Source: Collimonas sp. OK307
GTDB taxonomy: Bacteria > Pseudomonadota > Gammaproteobacteria > Burkholderiales > Burkholderiaceae_D
Reading direction: 5' to 3'
Assembly (NCBI RefSeq): GCF_900113705.1
Contig: NZ_FOQI01000002.1
Coordinates: 310,001-374,000 of the forward strand
Length of the DNA: 64,000 nucleotides
Under the pieces are notes generated by a model that was not told the origin of the DNA, did no database searches, and saw only the letters and a list, made by a program, of their open reading frames with translations. Below, piece after piece: positions 43,858-53,494 of this stretch. The translations under genes and the position numbers were made by a program. Within the stretch, counting starts at the first letter, position 1. Each line of letters begins with the position of its first letter.

Positions 43858-44322
43858 TTACTCGTCCATCTGCTGTTCTGCGATCGAGCGCAATTGAAAG
43901 CGGCCGTCGTTATTGAACAGCCAGCTTTCGGAGATCTCGACTTCGCCCCGTCGCACGAGCCTGCTATCTGGTTTGGGGAAGGGGGCTGCGCGGCGTAGCG
44001 TTGCCAATGCGGTAGCTTCGGCCTTGCGGTCTCGATTGGTGCGCAAAATGTCCGCACGCAGCAGTTGGCCGTCCGTGCCTACAAAATATTTGACTACAAT
44101 CACGGCGCGCAATAATGCCTGCGGCCGGCCGACGTATACCTCGGTCGAATTGACCGCGGCGATTCTTTGCGCCAGCCCACGCTTGTAGTCATCCAGCGTG
44201 GTGGCGGTTGAGGTTGCGGTCGAAGTGGTGGAGGACAGCGGCGATTCTGCCAGCTTGTTGGTACAGGCGGCCAGCATGAGCGCGCTGATAGAGTACAGGC
44301 CAATCCTGATTCGGGCATTCAT
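43858..44322 (-). CDS. TonB C-terminal-domain-like lipoprotein
   Basis: 154 residues. Signal with lipobox LAAC, a Ser/Thr-rich linker, then a TonB-like C-terminal domain (AVIVVKYFVGTDGQLLRADILRTNRDRKAEATALATLRRAAPFPKPD). Without a membrane-spanning anchor it cannot energise transport like TonB; such lipoproteins are of unknown function. GGAGGTGA just upstream of ATG 44322 gives a strong start. Confidence 0.75.
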   Translation of the reverse strand: MNARIRIGLYSISALMLAACTNKLAESPLSSTTSTATSTATTLDDYKRGLAQRIAAVNSTEVYVGRPQALLRAVIVVKYFVGTDGQLLRADILRTNRDRKAEATALATLRRAAPFPKPDSRLVRRGEVEISESWLFNNDGRFQLRSIAEQQMDE

Positions 44323-44337
44323 CTTAGTCACCTCCAA

Positions 44338-44657
44338 AGATTTTATTAATTATTTTATAAGTATTGATAATTTTTAATGAAAGTCCAAGATGGCTGGATT
44401 ATCCGGCAGTAGCACCGTTGGCAACGATCTTTATCAAGCTGTATTTTGTTAAGACAATCGATATGCGCCTGATGTTCCATCTCGGCAAACCGACCCGGTA
44501 AAAATAATTCCAGAGACGAATTCCAGAAAAAATTAAAACCCGTTGCGAACCCCGCTAACCCAGTAAATACGCGGGGTTGCGGGCGAAAATGCAGTGCCTA
44601 AAAAAACTTTCCAAAACAAAATGCGACGAAGCGCTAGCAAATTTAAAAAAACCGTTG
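44338..44657. other. Spacer before the tRNA pair
   Basis: AT-rich, no gene. Contains an imperfect GC hairpin (around 44543-44580, AACCCCGC / GCGGGGTT) and the tRNA promoter at its end. Confidence 0.5.
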
Positions 44658-44663
44658 TACAAT
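44658..44663 (+). promoter_or_regulatory. -10 element of the tRNA-Val/tRNA-Asp promoter
   Basis: TACAAT with an AT-rich upstream stretch (UP-element-like) and a GC-rich discriminator after it, about 60 bases before the mature tRNA-Val. The -35 is weak. Confidence 0.45.
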
Positions 44664-44724
44664 CTGCCCCCTTCAGACGTAGTGACATACGTTAAGAAAA
44701 TTTGGCTGTCTAAGTGTGCATTTT

Positions 44725-44800
44725 GGGTGCTTAGCTCAGTTGGTAGAGCGGCGCCCTTACAAGGCGTAGGTCGGGAGTTCGAGCCTCTCAGCACCCACCA
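44725..44800 (+). tRNA. tRNA-Val(TAC)
   Basis: Complete 76-nt cloverleaf with encoded CCA, anticodon loop CTTACAA in a GCGCC/GGCGT stem, T-loop AGTTCGAGCC. Co-transcribed with tRNA-Asp. Confidence 0.95.
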
Positions 44801-44835
44801 AGTGGCCAAATGATCGTAAATGAAGCAGTAGTTTA

Positions 44836-44912
44836 GGAGTGGTAGTTCAGTTGGTTAGAATACCGGCCTGTCACGCCGGGGGTCGCGGGTTCGAGTCCCG
44901 TCCACTCCGCCA
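44836..44912 (+). tRNA. tRNA-Asp(GTC)
   Basis: Complete 77-nt cloverleaf with encoded CCA, anticodon GTC in CCGGC CTGTCAC GCCGG, T-loop GGTTCGAGTCC. Confidence 0.95.
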
Positions 44913-44922
44913 AGAATACAAG

Positions 44923-44945
44923 TGCCCGCGCAAGCGGGCATTTTT
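44923..44945 (+). terminator. Terminator of the tRNA operon
   Basis: TGCCCGC / GCGGGCA stem with GCAA loop and five T, ten bases after tRNA-Asp. Confidence 0.9.
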
Positions 44946-44963
44946 ATTTCAAGAATCCATATG

Positions 44964-44993
44964 AAAAAAGACGACCTTGCGGCCGTCTTTTTT
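44964..44993 (-). terminator. Terminator of the converging hypothetical gene
   Basis: A-run, GACG-CC / GG-CGTC stem with TTGC loop, T-run; it can stop transcription from both sides. Confidence 0.7.
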
Positions 44994-45014
44994 GCTTCGA
45001 ATTCCGGCGAGAGA

Positions 45015-45533
45015 TTAAAACCGGTCGCCGATGGTACGGGTAATCGCGCTGCCCTCGGATTTTTGCAGCAGCAGCTTGCCATTGCGGATCACCAGCGTTT
45101 CGCTGCTCTTATCCCTGGTCTCGGCGATCCTGCCGATCGGCCCGACGGCCATGCTGATATTCGTAGCAACTTTCACCTCAGCGCTCTTACGATCCTTGCC
45201 AATCTCGATATGTTCGATGGTGACCTGGTAATTGGTCGATATACCGCTTTGCCTTCCGGCTTGGGCCAGCGATTCAAACATCTTGTCGTACCTGTCGCAG
45301 GTTTCTTCCTTATCGTAATTCTCTTGAAGCCGCCCCTGACTGGTGGAATTGATGCCGGTGCGGGTGAAATCCTTGGCCAGCATTGCGCATAAGTCCTTGC
45401 CGCGGCCGTTCAGGACATGCTCGGTGGCGGTGTCGTAAAAGCGTGTGACGCTCTCCGCATCGATAGAATTTTGACGATTCCAGTACCAACCGCCTATCCC
45501 GATGGCAACTAATAACAAAATAATGACTCTCAT
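45015..45533 (-). CDS. Hypothetical protein with N-terminal membrane anchor, 172 residues
   Basis: An N-terminal hydrophobic helix (VIILLLVAIGIGGWYW) anchors a periplasmic domain that looks like an NTF2/SnoaL-style fold (SVTRFYDTATEHVLNGRGKDLCAMLAKDF... KLLLQKSEGSAITRT). No function can be assigned. It ends against a shared terminator. Confidence 0.65.
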   Translation of the reverse strand: MRVIILLLVAIGIGGWYWNRQNSIDAESVTRFYDTATEHVLNGRGKDLCAMLAKDFTRTGINSTSQGRLQENYDKEETCDRYDKMFESLAQAGRQSGISTNYQVTIEHIEIGKDRKSAEVKVATNISMAVGPIGRIAETRDKSSETLVIRNGKLLLQKSEGSAITRTIGDRF

Positions 45534-45821
45534 ACTGCCCTGATCCTCTTAAAACGCTAAAGACGCCTAAAATTTACTGCGCCATTTTTGCCGATGCGGC
45601 TTAAATTACAAGTAAGCTATAGAATATCTGTAGTGCAATAATTTTGATACATAACTTAATTCCGCATCCGTGCGATCACCAGAACATGGCATTATTGTTT
45701 CTTTTTGGCACCATGTCCTGCATCCATTTCTCCCACAACGTGAATCGCTGTCAGTCATGCGTGACTGCTGGTTGCCTATGAGGGTGAATAAAACAATGGC
45801 AATCAACGGGAAGTCGGAGAC

Positions 45822-46952
45822 ATGAAACAGCAACGACGAAAAGAAGTGAATGCGATGGCATTGGGCATGCTCGGGCGCGCTGCCTTGAGCAGCCTGCTGG
45901 ATACCCTGCTGCTGTGGGGTTTTGCCCGCGCGGGGGTGATCCAGCCGGAAATCGCGCTGCTTTACGGCATGGCCGTGGTGATAACCAACGGTATTTTCTA
46001 CCTGATAATCCGTGGCGGCTTCAACCGGGGTTACAAGGATCCAGCCCTGACGTTCCCGCAAGTGGTCATCGCCTTGCTGCTACAGACCGGTTTCATGATC
46101 CTGGCGCCGCAGGTCGGTTACCTGTTCCTGATCAATTTCTTCATCATCTACGGCTTCGGGGTACTGGGGCTGAGTACCTTCTGGTACGTGGTGAGCTGGC
46201 TGATCGGTTCGTTAGCCCTGGTGCTGGCTTTCAGCGTGGCAGGCGCGCACCTGCGGCTGCCGGTGGCGAGCAATTTCAGCCAGTTGCTGGTGTGCCTGTC
46301 CTTCATCCTGACGCTGGGCCGCTGCATCTACCTGACCAATATGCTGAGCCGCATGCAGCGCAAGATCATGGAAAAGAACCAGCAGCTGGTGCTGGCCATG
46401 AAGCGGGTCCAGGAACTGGCTACCCGCGATGAGCTGACCAATATCGAAAACCGCCGTTCGCTGATGGAAATCCTGGCGGTCGAGCAAAAGCGTTTCCAGC
46501 GCGGCGGCACGCCTTTCTGCATCGCGATCCTGGATTTGGACGGCTTCAAGTCGGTTAACGACAATTTTGGCCACGCTGCCGGCGATATGGTGCTGAAGAC
46601 TTTTGTTGAGATCGTGCGTAATGAAATGCGCCTGAGCGACCACTTTGCCCGTTACGGCGGCGACGAGTTCGTACTGGTGTTGACCGGCACTACGGTGCAA
46701 GAGGGCGTGACGGCGCTGGACCGGATCTGCGCCGAGACCGAGATGTATGACTGGAGCAAGTTCGGCAAGGATATTATCCTGACGGCCTCCATCGGGATTA
46801 CCGATTTCCGTCCGGGGGAGAGCATAGACGAGGCCTTCCAGCGCGCCGACATGGCGCTGTATGGCGCCAAGGCGGCAGGCCGCAACCGCGTCATGATCAG
46901 CCCCGACAGTTTCGAGTCTTCCGACGGCGGCACCACTATCAGGGCTTTCTAA
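45822..46952 (+). CDS. Membrane-bound diguanylate cyclase
   Basis: 376 residues. Six predicted membrane helices fill residues ~15-170, followed by a short coiled linker and a GGDEF domain (residues ~200-365). The active site is an intact GGDEF (279-283) in RYGGDEFVLVL. The inhibitory RxxD site is present as RLSD (270-273), five residues upstream. It makes cyclic di-GMP with probable product inhibition; the input sensed by the membrane part is unknown. No EAL domain. Confidence 0.9.
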   Translation: MKQQRRKEVNAMALGMLGRAALSSLLDTLLLWGFARAGVIQPEIALLYGMAVVITNGIFYLIIRGGFNRGYKDPALTFPQVVIALLLQTGFMILAPQVGYLFLINFFIIYGFGVLGLSTFWYVVSWLIGSLALVLAFSVAGAHLRLPVASNFSQLLVCLSFILTLGRCIYLTNMLSRMQRKIMEKNQQLVLAMKRVQELATRDELTNIENRRSLMEILAVEQKRFQRGGTPFCIAILDLDGFKSVNDNFGHAAGDMVLKTFVEIVRNEMRLSDHFARYGGDEFVLVLTGTTVQEGVTALDRICAETEMYDWSKFGKDIILTASIGITDFRPGESIDEAFQRADMALYGAKAAGRNRVMISPDSFESSDGGTTIRAF

Positions 46953-46963
46953 AGCTTACTTAT

Positions 46964-46986
46964 GGGGCGGAGTTTCAGTCCGCCCC
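46964..46986. terminator. Hairpin between converging cyclase and rdgC genes
   Basis: GGGGCGGA / TCCGCCCC with a 7-base loop. There is no T-run, so termination is uncertain. Confidence 0.45.
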
Positions 46987-47001
46987 TGTCGACCGTTTGC
47001 G

Positions 47002-47901
47002 TCAGACCGCCGGTTCGCCGCCGAGCGCAAATACCAGGTCGCCGAGCATCTTGTTGAGCTCGCCGGTCATCAGCATCATGTCGGAATCGAAACGTTCGTC
47101 GTCATTCTTGCTGCTGGTGTCGTTGCCTTCCTTCAGCACGTCCAGCGGGGCGATACGCTTGATCGCCAGCGATTCGGTCAGCACGAAGGAGATGTGGTCG
47201 GCCCAGGTCATTGCCAGCCGCGTGCATTGCTTGCCGGAGGCGATATGACGGCGCACATCGTCAGCTTCGATAGTGTGGCGCACGTAGCGCACGGTAGCCT
47301 TGCCTTCGCCGGCGGCGCGCAATTCGGTGTCCTGGTCGACGGTAAAGCCGTGCGGCGCTTCGTCTGAAGCCAGCCAGTTGGTCATCGAGGTCAGTGGCGA
47401 ATGGGCCGTGCGCAGACTGGAAACCAGCAATTTGTCGACTGATCCCAGCAACAGTTTGAGGATTTCTTCTGCCTTGGCCGGACTAGCGGCGTCGATCACC
47501 AGCCAGCCGTTGACCGGATCGATCCAGACCCAGGTATTGCGCTGGATACTGAAGGCGCGCGGCAGCAGCTCGTCGGTGACCTGTTCCTTGAGATCTTTCA
47601 ATTGCTTGCGGCCAGGCGCATAGCCTTGCTGTTCTTCGATTTCAGCGGCGCGCGCCTTGGTCACCTGATTGACGACCGTGGCCGGCAATAATTTCTTTTC
47701 CGTACCCAGCAAAATCATCATCTGGCGATTCACGGTATGCACCAGCATGCCGTTGTCGCGTGGCGACAGCCAGCCCTGGCTTTGCAGTTCCAGGCTGCTG
47801 CACTTGGCAAATGCCTGCGGCGCCAGGAATGCCTCCAGTTGTTCGGCCGAAATGGCCCATGGTGCGGGAATACGGTAGATCTGCAGATTTTTAAACCACA
47901 T
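47002..47901 (-). CDS. rdgC: Recombination-associated protein RdgC
   Basis: 299 residues, normal family length. RdgC forms a ring dimer on DNA and restrains RecA. The N-terminus [11 protein letters not shown] and the conserved [32 protein letters not shown] are diagnostic. ATG 47901 matches this start; the upstream 27 codons are not coding in style. Confidence 0.93.
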   Translation of the reverse strand: MWFKNLQIYRIPAPWAISAEQLEAFLAPQAFAKCSSLELQSQGWLSPRDNGMLVHTVNRQMMILLGTEKKLLPATVVNQVTKARAAEIEEQQGYAPGRKQLKDLKEQVTDELLPRAFSIQRNTWVWIDPVNGWLVIDAASPAKAEEILKLLLGSVDKLLVSSLRTAHSPLTSMTNWLASDEAPHGFTVDQDTELRAAGEGKATVRYVRHTIEADDVRRHIASGKQCTRLAMTWADHISFVLTESLAIKRIAPLDVLKEGNDTSSKNDDERFDSDMMLMTGELNKMLGDLVFALGGEPAV

Positions 47902-48118
47902 ATTGTTCCAATAAAAAAATAATGACAATTGCTCTGTTCCCAACCGGCTAAGCAGGGGGAGTTCAGGGAGCAAAGCAATCAAATAAGATGGCTAAACAAG
48001 CAGGGCGGATGAGCGTAGCGCTAATTCTTGCAGCTGTCGCCAGGCTTGCCTGAAAAGTGTGCAGGACGGGAGGTGTTATCCTCTCCGGCCCACCAGATGA
48101 GCTTCAATCTAATCTGGA

Positions 48119-48424
48119 TCAAATGCCCATATTGGTCAAGGTATCCGCAATTTCACGCAATACAGGTTGCAGATGCGGATGACGTATCGCCAGACGAGCA
48201 GAAATGCCTTGGGCGCGTTCTATCAGGGCGGAGCGGATATCGGAGGCGGGCTCTGACGCCGACGTCGTCGACGTTGTTGTCGTGGCCTCCGAAGATTTCA
48301 GCAATTCCTGGATATCGTTATCCAGCGATTGCAGCAAGCCTTTCAACTCGCTGTCCACCGTGCCGCTGCTTTCCAGCGTGCTACGGAGTTTTTCCAGCGA
48401 TGTCTTGATGTTGTCTATGCTCAT
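48119..48424 (-). CDS. DUF4404 family protein
   Basis: 101 residues, helical and acidic, starting MSIDNIKTSLEKLRSTLESSG, with a Ser/Thr/Ala low-complexity middle and a conserved C-terminus (HPHLQPVLREIADTLTNMGI). Function unknown. AGGAG before the ATG. It lies 42 bp after the helicase gene on the same strand and may be co-transcribed. Confidence 0.82.
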   Translation of the reverse strand: MSIDNIKTSLEKLRSTLESSGTVDSELKGLLQSLDNDIQELLKSSEATTTTSTTSASEPASDIRSALIERAQGISARLAIRHPHLQPVLREIADTLTNMGI

Positions 48425-48465
48425 GGTATTACTCCTGGATAGGTTTTGCTGTAGTGCCTATCATC

Positions 48466-50529
48466 TCACGCGGCTCTCGGCTTCTGCAACAAAGCCTTCA
48501 AATTGGCCAGGCGATTTTGCGGGGTGATCTGTTCCGCCTCGGTTGGCATGGCTTCACCCTCGTCGAGCCGCATTTCCTTGACGAAGCGTGATATTTCACA
48601 AACAACCGATTCGCCGGCGCGCTTGCGCTTCTTGCACCAGCTGACATGCAAACTGCGCTGGGCGCGCGTGATGCCGACATACATCAGGCGCCGTTCTTCT
48701 TCAATCCGGGCGGCGATGGTGTCCGGCGGTGCATCCGGATCGCCCTTATGCGGCAAGATACCTTCCTCGACCCCGATCAGGAACACGTGCGGATATTCCA
48801 GTCCCTTGGACGCGTGCAAGGTCGACATGCGTACCGCATCCGGTTCCTCGTCGCGGCCCTCCAGCATCGACATCAGCGCCACCATCTGGGTCAGCTCCAG
48901 CAGATTGCGTTCTTCGCCCGCGCCATCCTTGCCGCCGGTGCCTTTTTCCTTCAGCCAGTTGGTGAAGTCCAGCACGTTCTGCCACTTGCCTTGCGCTGCG
49001 CGGTCGTCGAAGCTGTCGTACAGGTAATGTTCGTAATTGATTTCCTTCATCATGTCGTCCAGCACGGCGGCGGCATTCTCACCGCTGCCGGCCGGGCCGA
49101 CACGGCTGGCGCGGGCTTCCAGCTGGTTGATGAAATGGCAGAATTCGCGCAGCGGATAAAGCTGGCGATCGGTCAGCTTGGCTTCGATGCCGCCCTTGAA
49201 CACCGCTTCGAACAGCGAACACTGCCATTGCCCGGCCACGGTCCCCAGCACTTCCAGCGTAGCCTGGCCGACGCCGCGCTTGGGCGTGGTGATGGCGCGG
49301 ATGAAGGCCGGATCGTCGTCTTCGTTGGCGATCAGGCGCAGGTAACTGATGATGTCCTTGATTTCGGCACGGTCGAAAAAGCTCTGGCCGCCCGACATCG
49401 TGTACGGGATGCGTTCGCGCCGCAGGGCCTTTTCAAACGTCCGCGCCTGATGGTTGCCGCGGTACAGGATGGCGTAATCGGAAAACTTGGCGCGCCGCTC
49501 GAAGCGATGGGCCGACAGCATGATCGCTACCTGCTCCGCTTCTTTTTCGTCATCCTCCATGCCCATCACCTTGATCGGATCGCCCAGCCCGTGCTCAGAC
49601 CACAGTTTTTTGTCGAATAGCTTGGGATTGTTGCCGATGACCGCGTTGGCGGCTTGCAGGATGCGCGTGGAGGAACGGTAATTCTGTTCCAGCTTGATCA
49701 CTTTCAGGTCCGGAAAATCGACCTGCAGGGTTTTCAGGTTTTCGATGGTAGCGCCGCGCCAGGCGTAGATCGCCTGGTCGTCGTCGCCCACCGCGGTAAA
49801 CATCGGCTTCTTGCCGAGCCCCGTCACCAGCAGCTTCACCAGTTCATACTGGCAGGTGTTGGTATCCTGATATTCGTCGACCAGCAGATAGCGCAGTCGC
49901 CGTTGCCATTTATCGCGTACCGCTTCATTGCTACGGAACAGTTCAACCGGCAAGCGGATCAGGTCGTCGAAATCGACCGCCTGATAGGCCGCCAGCGTCG
50001 CCACATAGCTGCGGTAAATCCGCGCCGCCTGCGCTTCATCTTCGGTAACGGCCTGCTTGATGGCTTGTTCGGGATCGATCAGGCCGTTCTTCCAGAGCGA
50101 CATGGCGGTCTGGATGCGGCGGATCAGCTGTTTATCGGTGGTAATCGCCAGGTCTTGCACAATTGAAAAGCAGTCATCGCTATCCATGATGGAAAAACGA
50201 TCTTTCAAGCCCAGTTCGCGCGCTTCCTGGCGCAGGATCTTGACGCCTAGCGAATGGAAGGTGCTGACGGTGATGTGCTTGGCTTGTTTCGGATTTTTCA
50301 GGAGCTTGGCTATACGCTCCTGCATTTCGGTGGCCGCCTTGTTGGTAAAGGTGAGTGCCGCGATATGCTTGGGATCGTAGCCGCAATCCTCGATCAGATG
50401 CTGGATTTTCTGCGTAATCACGCGCGTCTTGCCCGAGCCCGCGCCGGCCAGCACCAGACAGGGGCCGTCCAGGTACTTGACGGCTTCCCGTTGGGGAGTA
50501 TTGAGACCGAAATTGGGAGTAGACGACAT
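48466..50529 (-). CDS. rep: ATP-dependent 3'-5' DNA helicase, Rep/UvrD family
   Basis: 687 residues. SF1A helicase with Walker A AGAGSGKT, motif II LVDEYQDTN, motif III GDDDQAIYAWRGA, motif IV YRSSTRIL, motif V MSTLHASKGLEYPHVF and motif VI VGITRAQRSL. Start MSSTPNFGLNTPQREAVKYLDGP and overall length favour Rep over UvrD. It helps forks past bound proteins. The gene stands upstream of DUF4404. Confidence 0.88.
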   Translation of the reverse strand: MSSTPNFGLNTPQREAVKYLDGPCLVLAGAGSGKTRVITQKIQHLIEDCGYDPKHIAALTFTNKAATEMQERIAKLLKNPKQAKHITVSTFHSLGVKILRQEARELGLKDRFSIMDSDDCFSIVQDLAITTDKQLIRRIQTAMSLWKNGLIDPEQAIKQAVTEDEAQAARIYRSYVATLAAYQAVDFDDLIRLPVELFRSNEAVRDKWQRRLRYLLVDEYQDTNTCQYELVKLLVTGLGKKPMFTAVGDDDQAIYAWRGATIENLKTLQVDFPDLKVIKLEQNYRSSTRILQAANAVIGNNPKLFDKKLWSEHGLGDPIKVMGMEDDEKEAEQVAIMLSAHRFERRAKFSDYAILYRGNHQARTFEKALRRERIPYTMSGGQSFFDRAEIKDIISYLRLIANEDDDPAFIRAITTPKRGVGQATLEVLGTVAGQWQCSLFEAVFKGGIEAKLTDRQLYPLREFCHFINQLEARASRVGPAGSGENAAAVLDDMMKEINYEHYLYDSFDDRAAQGKWQNVLDFTNWLKEKGTGGKDGAGEERNLLELTQMVALMSMLEGRDEEPDAVRMSTLHASKGLEYPHVFLIGVEEGILPHKGDPDAPPDTIAARIEEERRLMYVGITRAQRSLHVSWCKKRKRAGESVVCEISRFVKEMRLDEGEAMPTEAEQITPQNRLANLKALLQKPRAA

Positions 50530-50673
50530 AAGTTACAGCGCAGCGACTGACCTGAAGGAGCAAAGCGCTGTATTTTAACAGTGCGCGAGGGGCGGGTACG
50601 GTTGCTGGCGTGTTGCACCTGCTTTAGTGCCGAATATGGGACAATCTGTCATCAACTATTTGCCGGACATGCC

Positions 50674-51153
50674 ATGAAATTCAGTCATCTGATCGAAATC
50701 AACGATCCCCTCAACCCGCTGATCGACTCTTTGACCCGTGAGCAGCTATGGCGAGGACTGGTGACGCGAGCTGAGCAGCCGATGTTGTTTGTCGAGCATC
50801 TGGACGATTGCAGCTTGTCAGACAAATCGGTGCAGTCGGTGACGCGTGAATTGCGGTACGGCAAAGTGACCGTCAAGGATGTGGTCAGTTACCTGCCGCA
50901 GCTGCAAGTGCGCTACCAGGTGCCGAAACAGCAAGATATTGCCGGCTCCAGCCTGATCATGACGATTGAAGAGCCCGGACCGGAAATGCTGTTCGTACGG
51001 TTTGAATATGAAGACGAGGCGGTCGAGCGGGAACCGGCAGCCCAGGCCGAACAGGAATTTTATGACGAGTTCCGGCGCTCGGCTTATGAAGAAGCCGATA
51101 TCGACACCATTCGCGTGATCCGCGAGCTGGCCGCTGAAGGAAAGTTAGGGTAA
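50674..51153 (+). CDS. SRPBCC / DUF1857 (AtaL-like) family protein
   Basis: 159 residues starting MKFSHLIEINDPLNPLIDSLTREQLWRGL, which matches the AtaL-like SRPBCC pattern (small hydrophobic-ligand-binding fold). Segments VSYLPQLQVRYQVP and LIMTIEEPGPEMLFVRFEYE fit its beta strands. Function unknown. The longer upstream frame (from 50581) is not supported. Confidence 0.8.
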   Translation: MKFSHLIEINDPLNPLIDSLTREQLWRGLVTRAEQPMLFVEHLDDCSLSDKSVQSVTRELRYGKVTVKDVVSYLPQLQVRYQVPKQQDIAGSSLIMTIEEPGPEMLFVRFEYEDEAVEREPAAQAEQEFYDEFRRSAYEEADIDTIRVIRELAAEGKLG

Positions 51154-51177
51154 CAGTCGCTGGCTCGATCAATTTTG

Positions 51178-51360
51178 TCAGCGGAAATTATTTTCCACCG
51201 CAAACTTGATCAATTGTGAAATACCTGGTGTTCGCACGCGGTCAGCAATTGCCCCGGCGTCATCGGCTGCACGCGTTTTTGCGCCAGCGCCGCGCTGTAT
51301 GTAGTATATGCCGCCGGTAATCACGGTTTCTATCGCATGCAAGATATCCTTGCCAGGCAC
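51178..51360 (-). pseudogene. Relic of a LuxR/NarL-type response regulator
   Basis: A 60-codon remnant reads ILHAIETVITGGIYYIQRGAG...AADDAGAIADRV, resembling the receiver-to-helix-turn-helix junction of NarL-type regulators (AI..V..GG.YLSP...LT.RE). No intact receiver or helix-turn-helix remains. It lies beside the fimbrial cluster, whose regulation such a protein might once have controlled. Confidence 0.35.
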
Positions 51361-51893
51361 ATCTGTTAATACCTACGAACTGGCCGGCAGCATCCGCAGC
51401 AGCGAGTAAAGCCGTCCGTGCAGCGCCAGATGCACCAGCAGCCCAAGCAGAGACCACACAAAAACGAACGTAACCCCCCCCGCACTTGTGCTCCAGGCCT
51501 GAAATTGGACGCACTTGCGTCACGTTTAAGCCTCGTGGGCACGCACCTGAAAAAACTATCGTTTTTTAGGATAATTCCTACAAAATATTGAGATTAATAC
51601 TATGGTCGGCACCTATGTGCCACCTCCATAATTACACCTGCGCACCCTTCGTAAAGGTTATTGCCTTACTCGGAAACGGGGCGAGCAGGTATCGGTCGCT
51701 AGTGGCGATGTGTGGGGACTGGGCTGATTTATCGATCCATCCCACCACTGCGATTTTTCATCTCTTTTAATCGCCACATGTGCCGTTGATCGGTGGTGCG
51801 CATGTCACGCTCTGGCAAAGGTCAGGAGGGTGCATGGCGGATCACTGGGTAGCGTTGATTTACTTATATTAATTTTCATAAAGGATAGTTCAA
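51361..51893. other. Degenerate spacer upstream of the fimbrial gene
   Basis: On the minus strand around 51375-51475 a short hydrophobic remnant (FVWSLLGLLVHLALHGRLYSLLRMLPAS, then stop) ends at a run of eight C, which suggests a frameshifted membrane-protein relic. The rest is AT-rich promoter DNA for the subunit gene at 51894. Confidence 0.35.
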
Positions 51894-52586
51894 ATGCATA
51901 TCAAATCATCATTCAAGAAATCCCCCTTGTTAATATTGGGCGCGTTAGCTCTGTGCGCCACGACCGCGCAAGCGGCGACCTTGGTGACATCGAGTGTCGT
52001 CAATGTTAAAGCCGAGATTAGCCCAGGTAGTTGCAGTTTCAGCACGGTGCCTACACAGATCGACCATCCCGGCATTAAAACAGAGCAATTGGGTGCCGCG
52101 CCGCTTGTGAGTGCGTCAAAGCGAGATAGTGTGGTAGTCACCTGCGCTGCCGGAACGCAGGTCGCATTGAAAGTTGTGGATAATAAAGCAGGTTCTACTC
52201 ACCCAGACGCGGTGACTTCAGAGCGGCCGATCACAGCCGCGTTCGGCATGGGGGTGCACAATGCGAAGCCGATTGCAAACTTGTTCGTGACGTTGACTCA
52301 ACCTGAGGGGAACAGGAACACTTATTACGCGATGTCTAATGATGGGACGACATGGGAATCCCATACCAGCATCGTTGATGACTCCGCAACGCATCACCAA
52401 TATACGAAGGCTGAGTACTTGACCGCTCTGGCTGTCGCTGCCGACCCTACTACCCCAGCAGCACTTATCAATCATGGCTTCAACCTTAGAACCCAGGTAG
52501 TGTACCCTCCTGCGGCCAGCTACGACCACAGTGGGGATCTCGTGGAAGCGCAAGGAGAACTAACGCTCGAGATGTATACCCTCTAA
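51894..52586 (+). CDS. DUF1120-type fimbrial subunit
   Basis: 230 residues. Sec signal peptide ending AQA-A (residue ~29). The mature part has the DUF1120 layout: VVNVKAEISPGSCSF near the N-terminus, VVVTCAAGTQVALKVVDN, and a C-terminal beta strand LTLEMYTL with the penultimate aromatic typical of chaperone-usher subunits. Two cysteines form a likely disulfide. A terminator follows, so this probable major subunit can be made in excess over the chaperone and usher. Confidence 0.8.
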   Translation: MHIKSSFKKSPLLILGALALCATTAQAATLVTSSVVNVKAEISPGSCSFSTVPTQIDHPGIKTEQLGAAPLVSASKRDSVVVTCAAGTQVALKVVDNKAGSTHPDAVTSERPITAAFGMGVHNAKPIANLFVTLTQPEGNRNTYYAMSNDGTTWESHTSIVDDSATHHQYTKAEYLTALAVAADPTTPAALINHGFNLRTQVVYPPAASYDHSGDLVEAQGELTLEMYTL

Positions 52587-52672
52587 TATTTTTGCGGCAA
52601 ACTCCAATGTGAACTATCGTCATTGCCAAGGTGGCCTTTTACGTTTGTTCCTGGCATTGGAAGTTTTAATGT

Positions 52673-52700
52673 CCCCTAGCCTGGTGGGTTAGGGGATTTT
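52673..52700 (+). terminator. Terminator after the fimbrial subunit gene
   Basis: CCCCTAGCC (52673-52681) pairs with GGTTAGGGG (to 52696) with one G-T pair, followed by ATTTT. Confidence 0.7.
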
Positions 52701-53021
52701 CTGGGAACTGTTTTCCCAGGAATGCAAAGCTGAGTGCCATGCGTCCGACAAAAATTTTATTGGGGTTGATCAAGGTCTGAGACGGTTAAGGCCGCGATAT
52801 TTTTTGGTGCTATATGGTTCTATATGGACGACTCCCGTTTGCCAAGGTGCAGACAGGCCTGGTCCGCTGTAAATCCGGCCTTGCTGCAGTTAATTTTTCT
52901 CTGCTGGCCCCCGATGAAATCCGCTGACTCACACCGCATTCCCTCGACGAGCTTTAAGTTCTATAACCTCATCAGGTTTAGTCAAGCCCGGTCCGACCTG
53001 TTTGTCATCACACTCAATACC
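52701..53021. other. Spacer without recognised gene
   Basis: No supported coding region; a 77-codon frame here lacks a ribosome-binding site and family resemblance. It leads into the transposase relic. Confidence 0.4.
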
Positions 53022-53228
53022 TTATACCCCCCTTTCGACGTGCCATCCTTTCGTTAATAAACCGGTTTCAATACGGGCTTCCTGCATCGGCCCGACACTG
53101 ACGTAACCCTTGTCATACGAGCGATCATGCGCCAGCAGTGCCCAGACCGTTCCGGCCAGCGCCCCGTGATCACGTTCGGTGGCCGGCGCTTGCCGAGTCC
53201 CGCAATCATTGGCCCGGCTCCTTGCTGT
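53022..53228 (-). pseudogene. C-terminal relic of an IS110/IS1111-family transposase
   Basis: The minus strand reads ...GALAGTVWALLAHDRSYDKGYVSV...HVERGV-stop, resembling the C-terminal end of IS110-family transposases (N..ARTVWALLAH..YD..YVS). The catalytic N-terminal part and any element ends are missing. It sits inside the fimbrial cluster, between the first subunit and the chaperone. Confidence 0.45.
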
Positions 53229-53380
53229 GTAACGCCAATTTACGCCGCCTGGGTGAAGATGATGTTTCAGGGGAAGCTCAGTCTTTGTTGACGGGTGTCG
53301 CAGCTATTAATTATTCAATCATAAATCATGATGGATTTAATCCTTTTCTTGTGATTTGCGATTTTTCCTACATCACTTGC

Positions 53381-53411
53381 GGGCGATTCCGGCCAAAAAG
53401 CGGAATCGCCC
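53381..53411 (+). promoter_or_regulatory. Hairpin upstream of the chaperone gene
   Basis: GGGCGATTCCG (53381-53391) and CGGAATCGCCC (53401-53411) are perfect reverse complements with a 9-base loop, 84 bases before the chaperone ATG. No T-run follows; it could act in the leader of the chaperone-usher mRNA. Confidence 0.45.
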
Positions 53412-53494
53412 GGCCGACATGGAATAAGTGCTGTTTTATCATGGTATTCGTCCTGCCATGGGTAGGGTCAGTACTAACAATAGGAGGATTCATT

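Noticed and set aside
44577-44813. 78-codon frame over tRNA-Val
   Set aside because: It reads through the tRNA and its promoter and has no coding signature.
52824-53057. 77-codon frame in the fimbrial spacer
   Set aside because: No ribosome-binding site, no family resemblance, and it overlaps the transposase relic.
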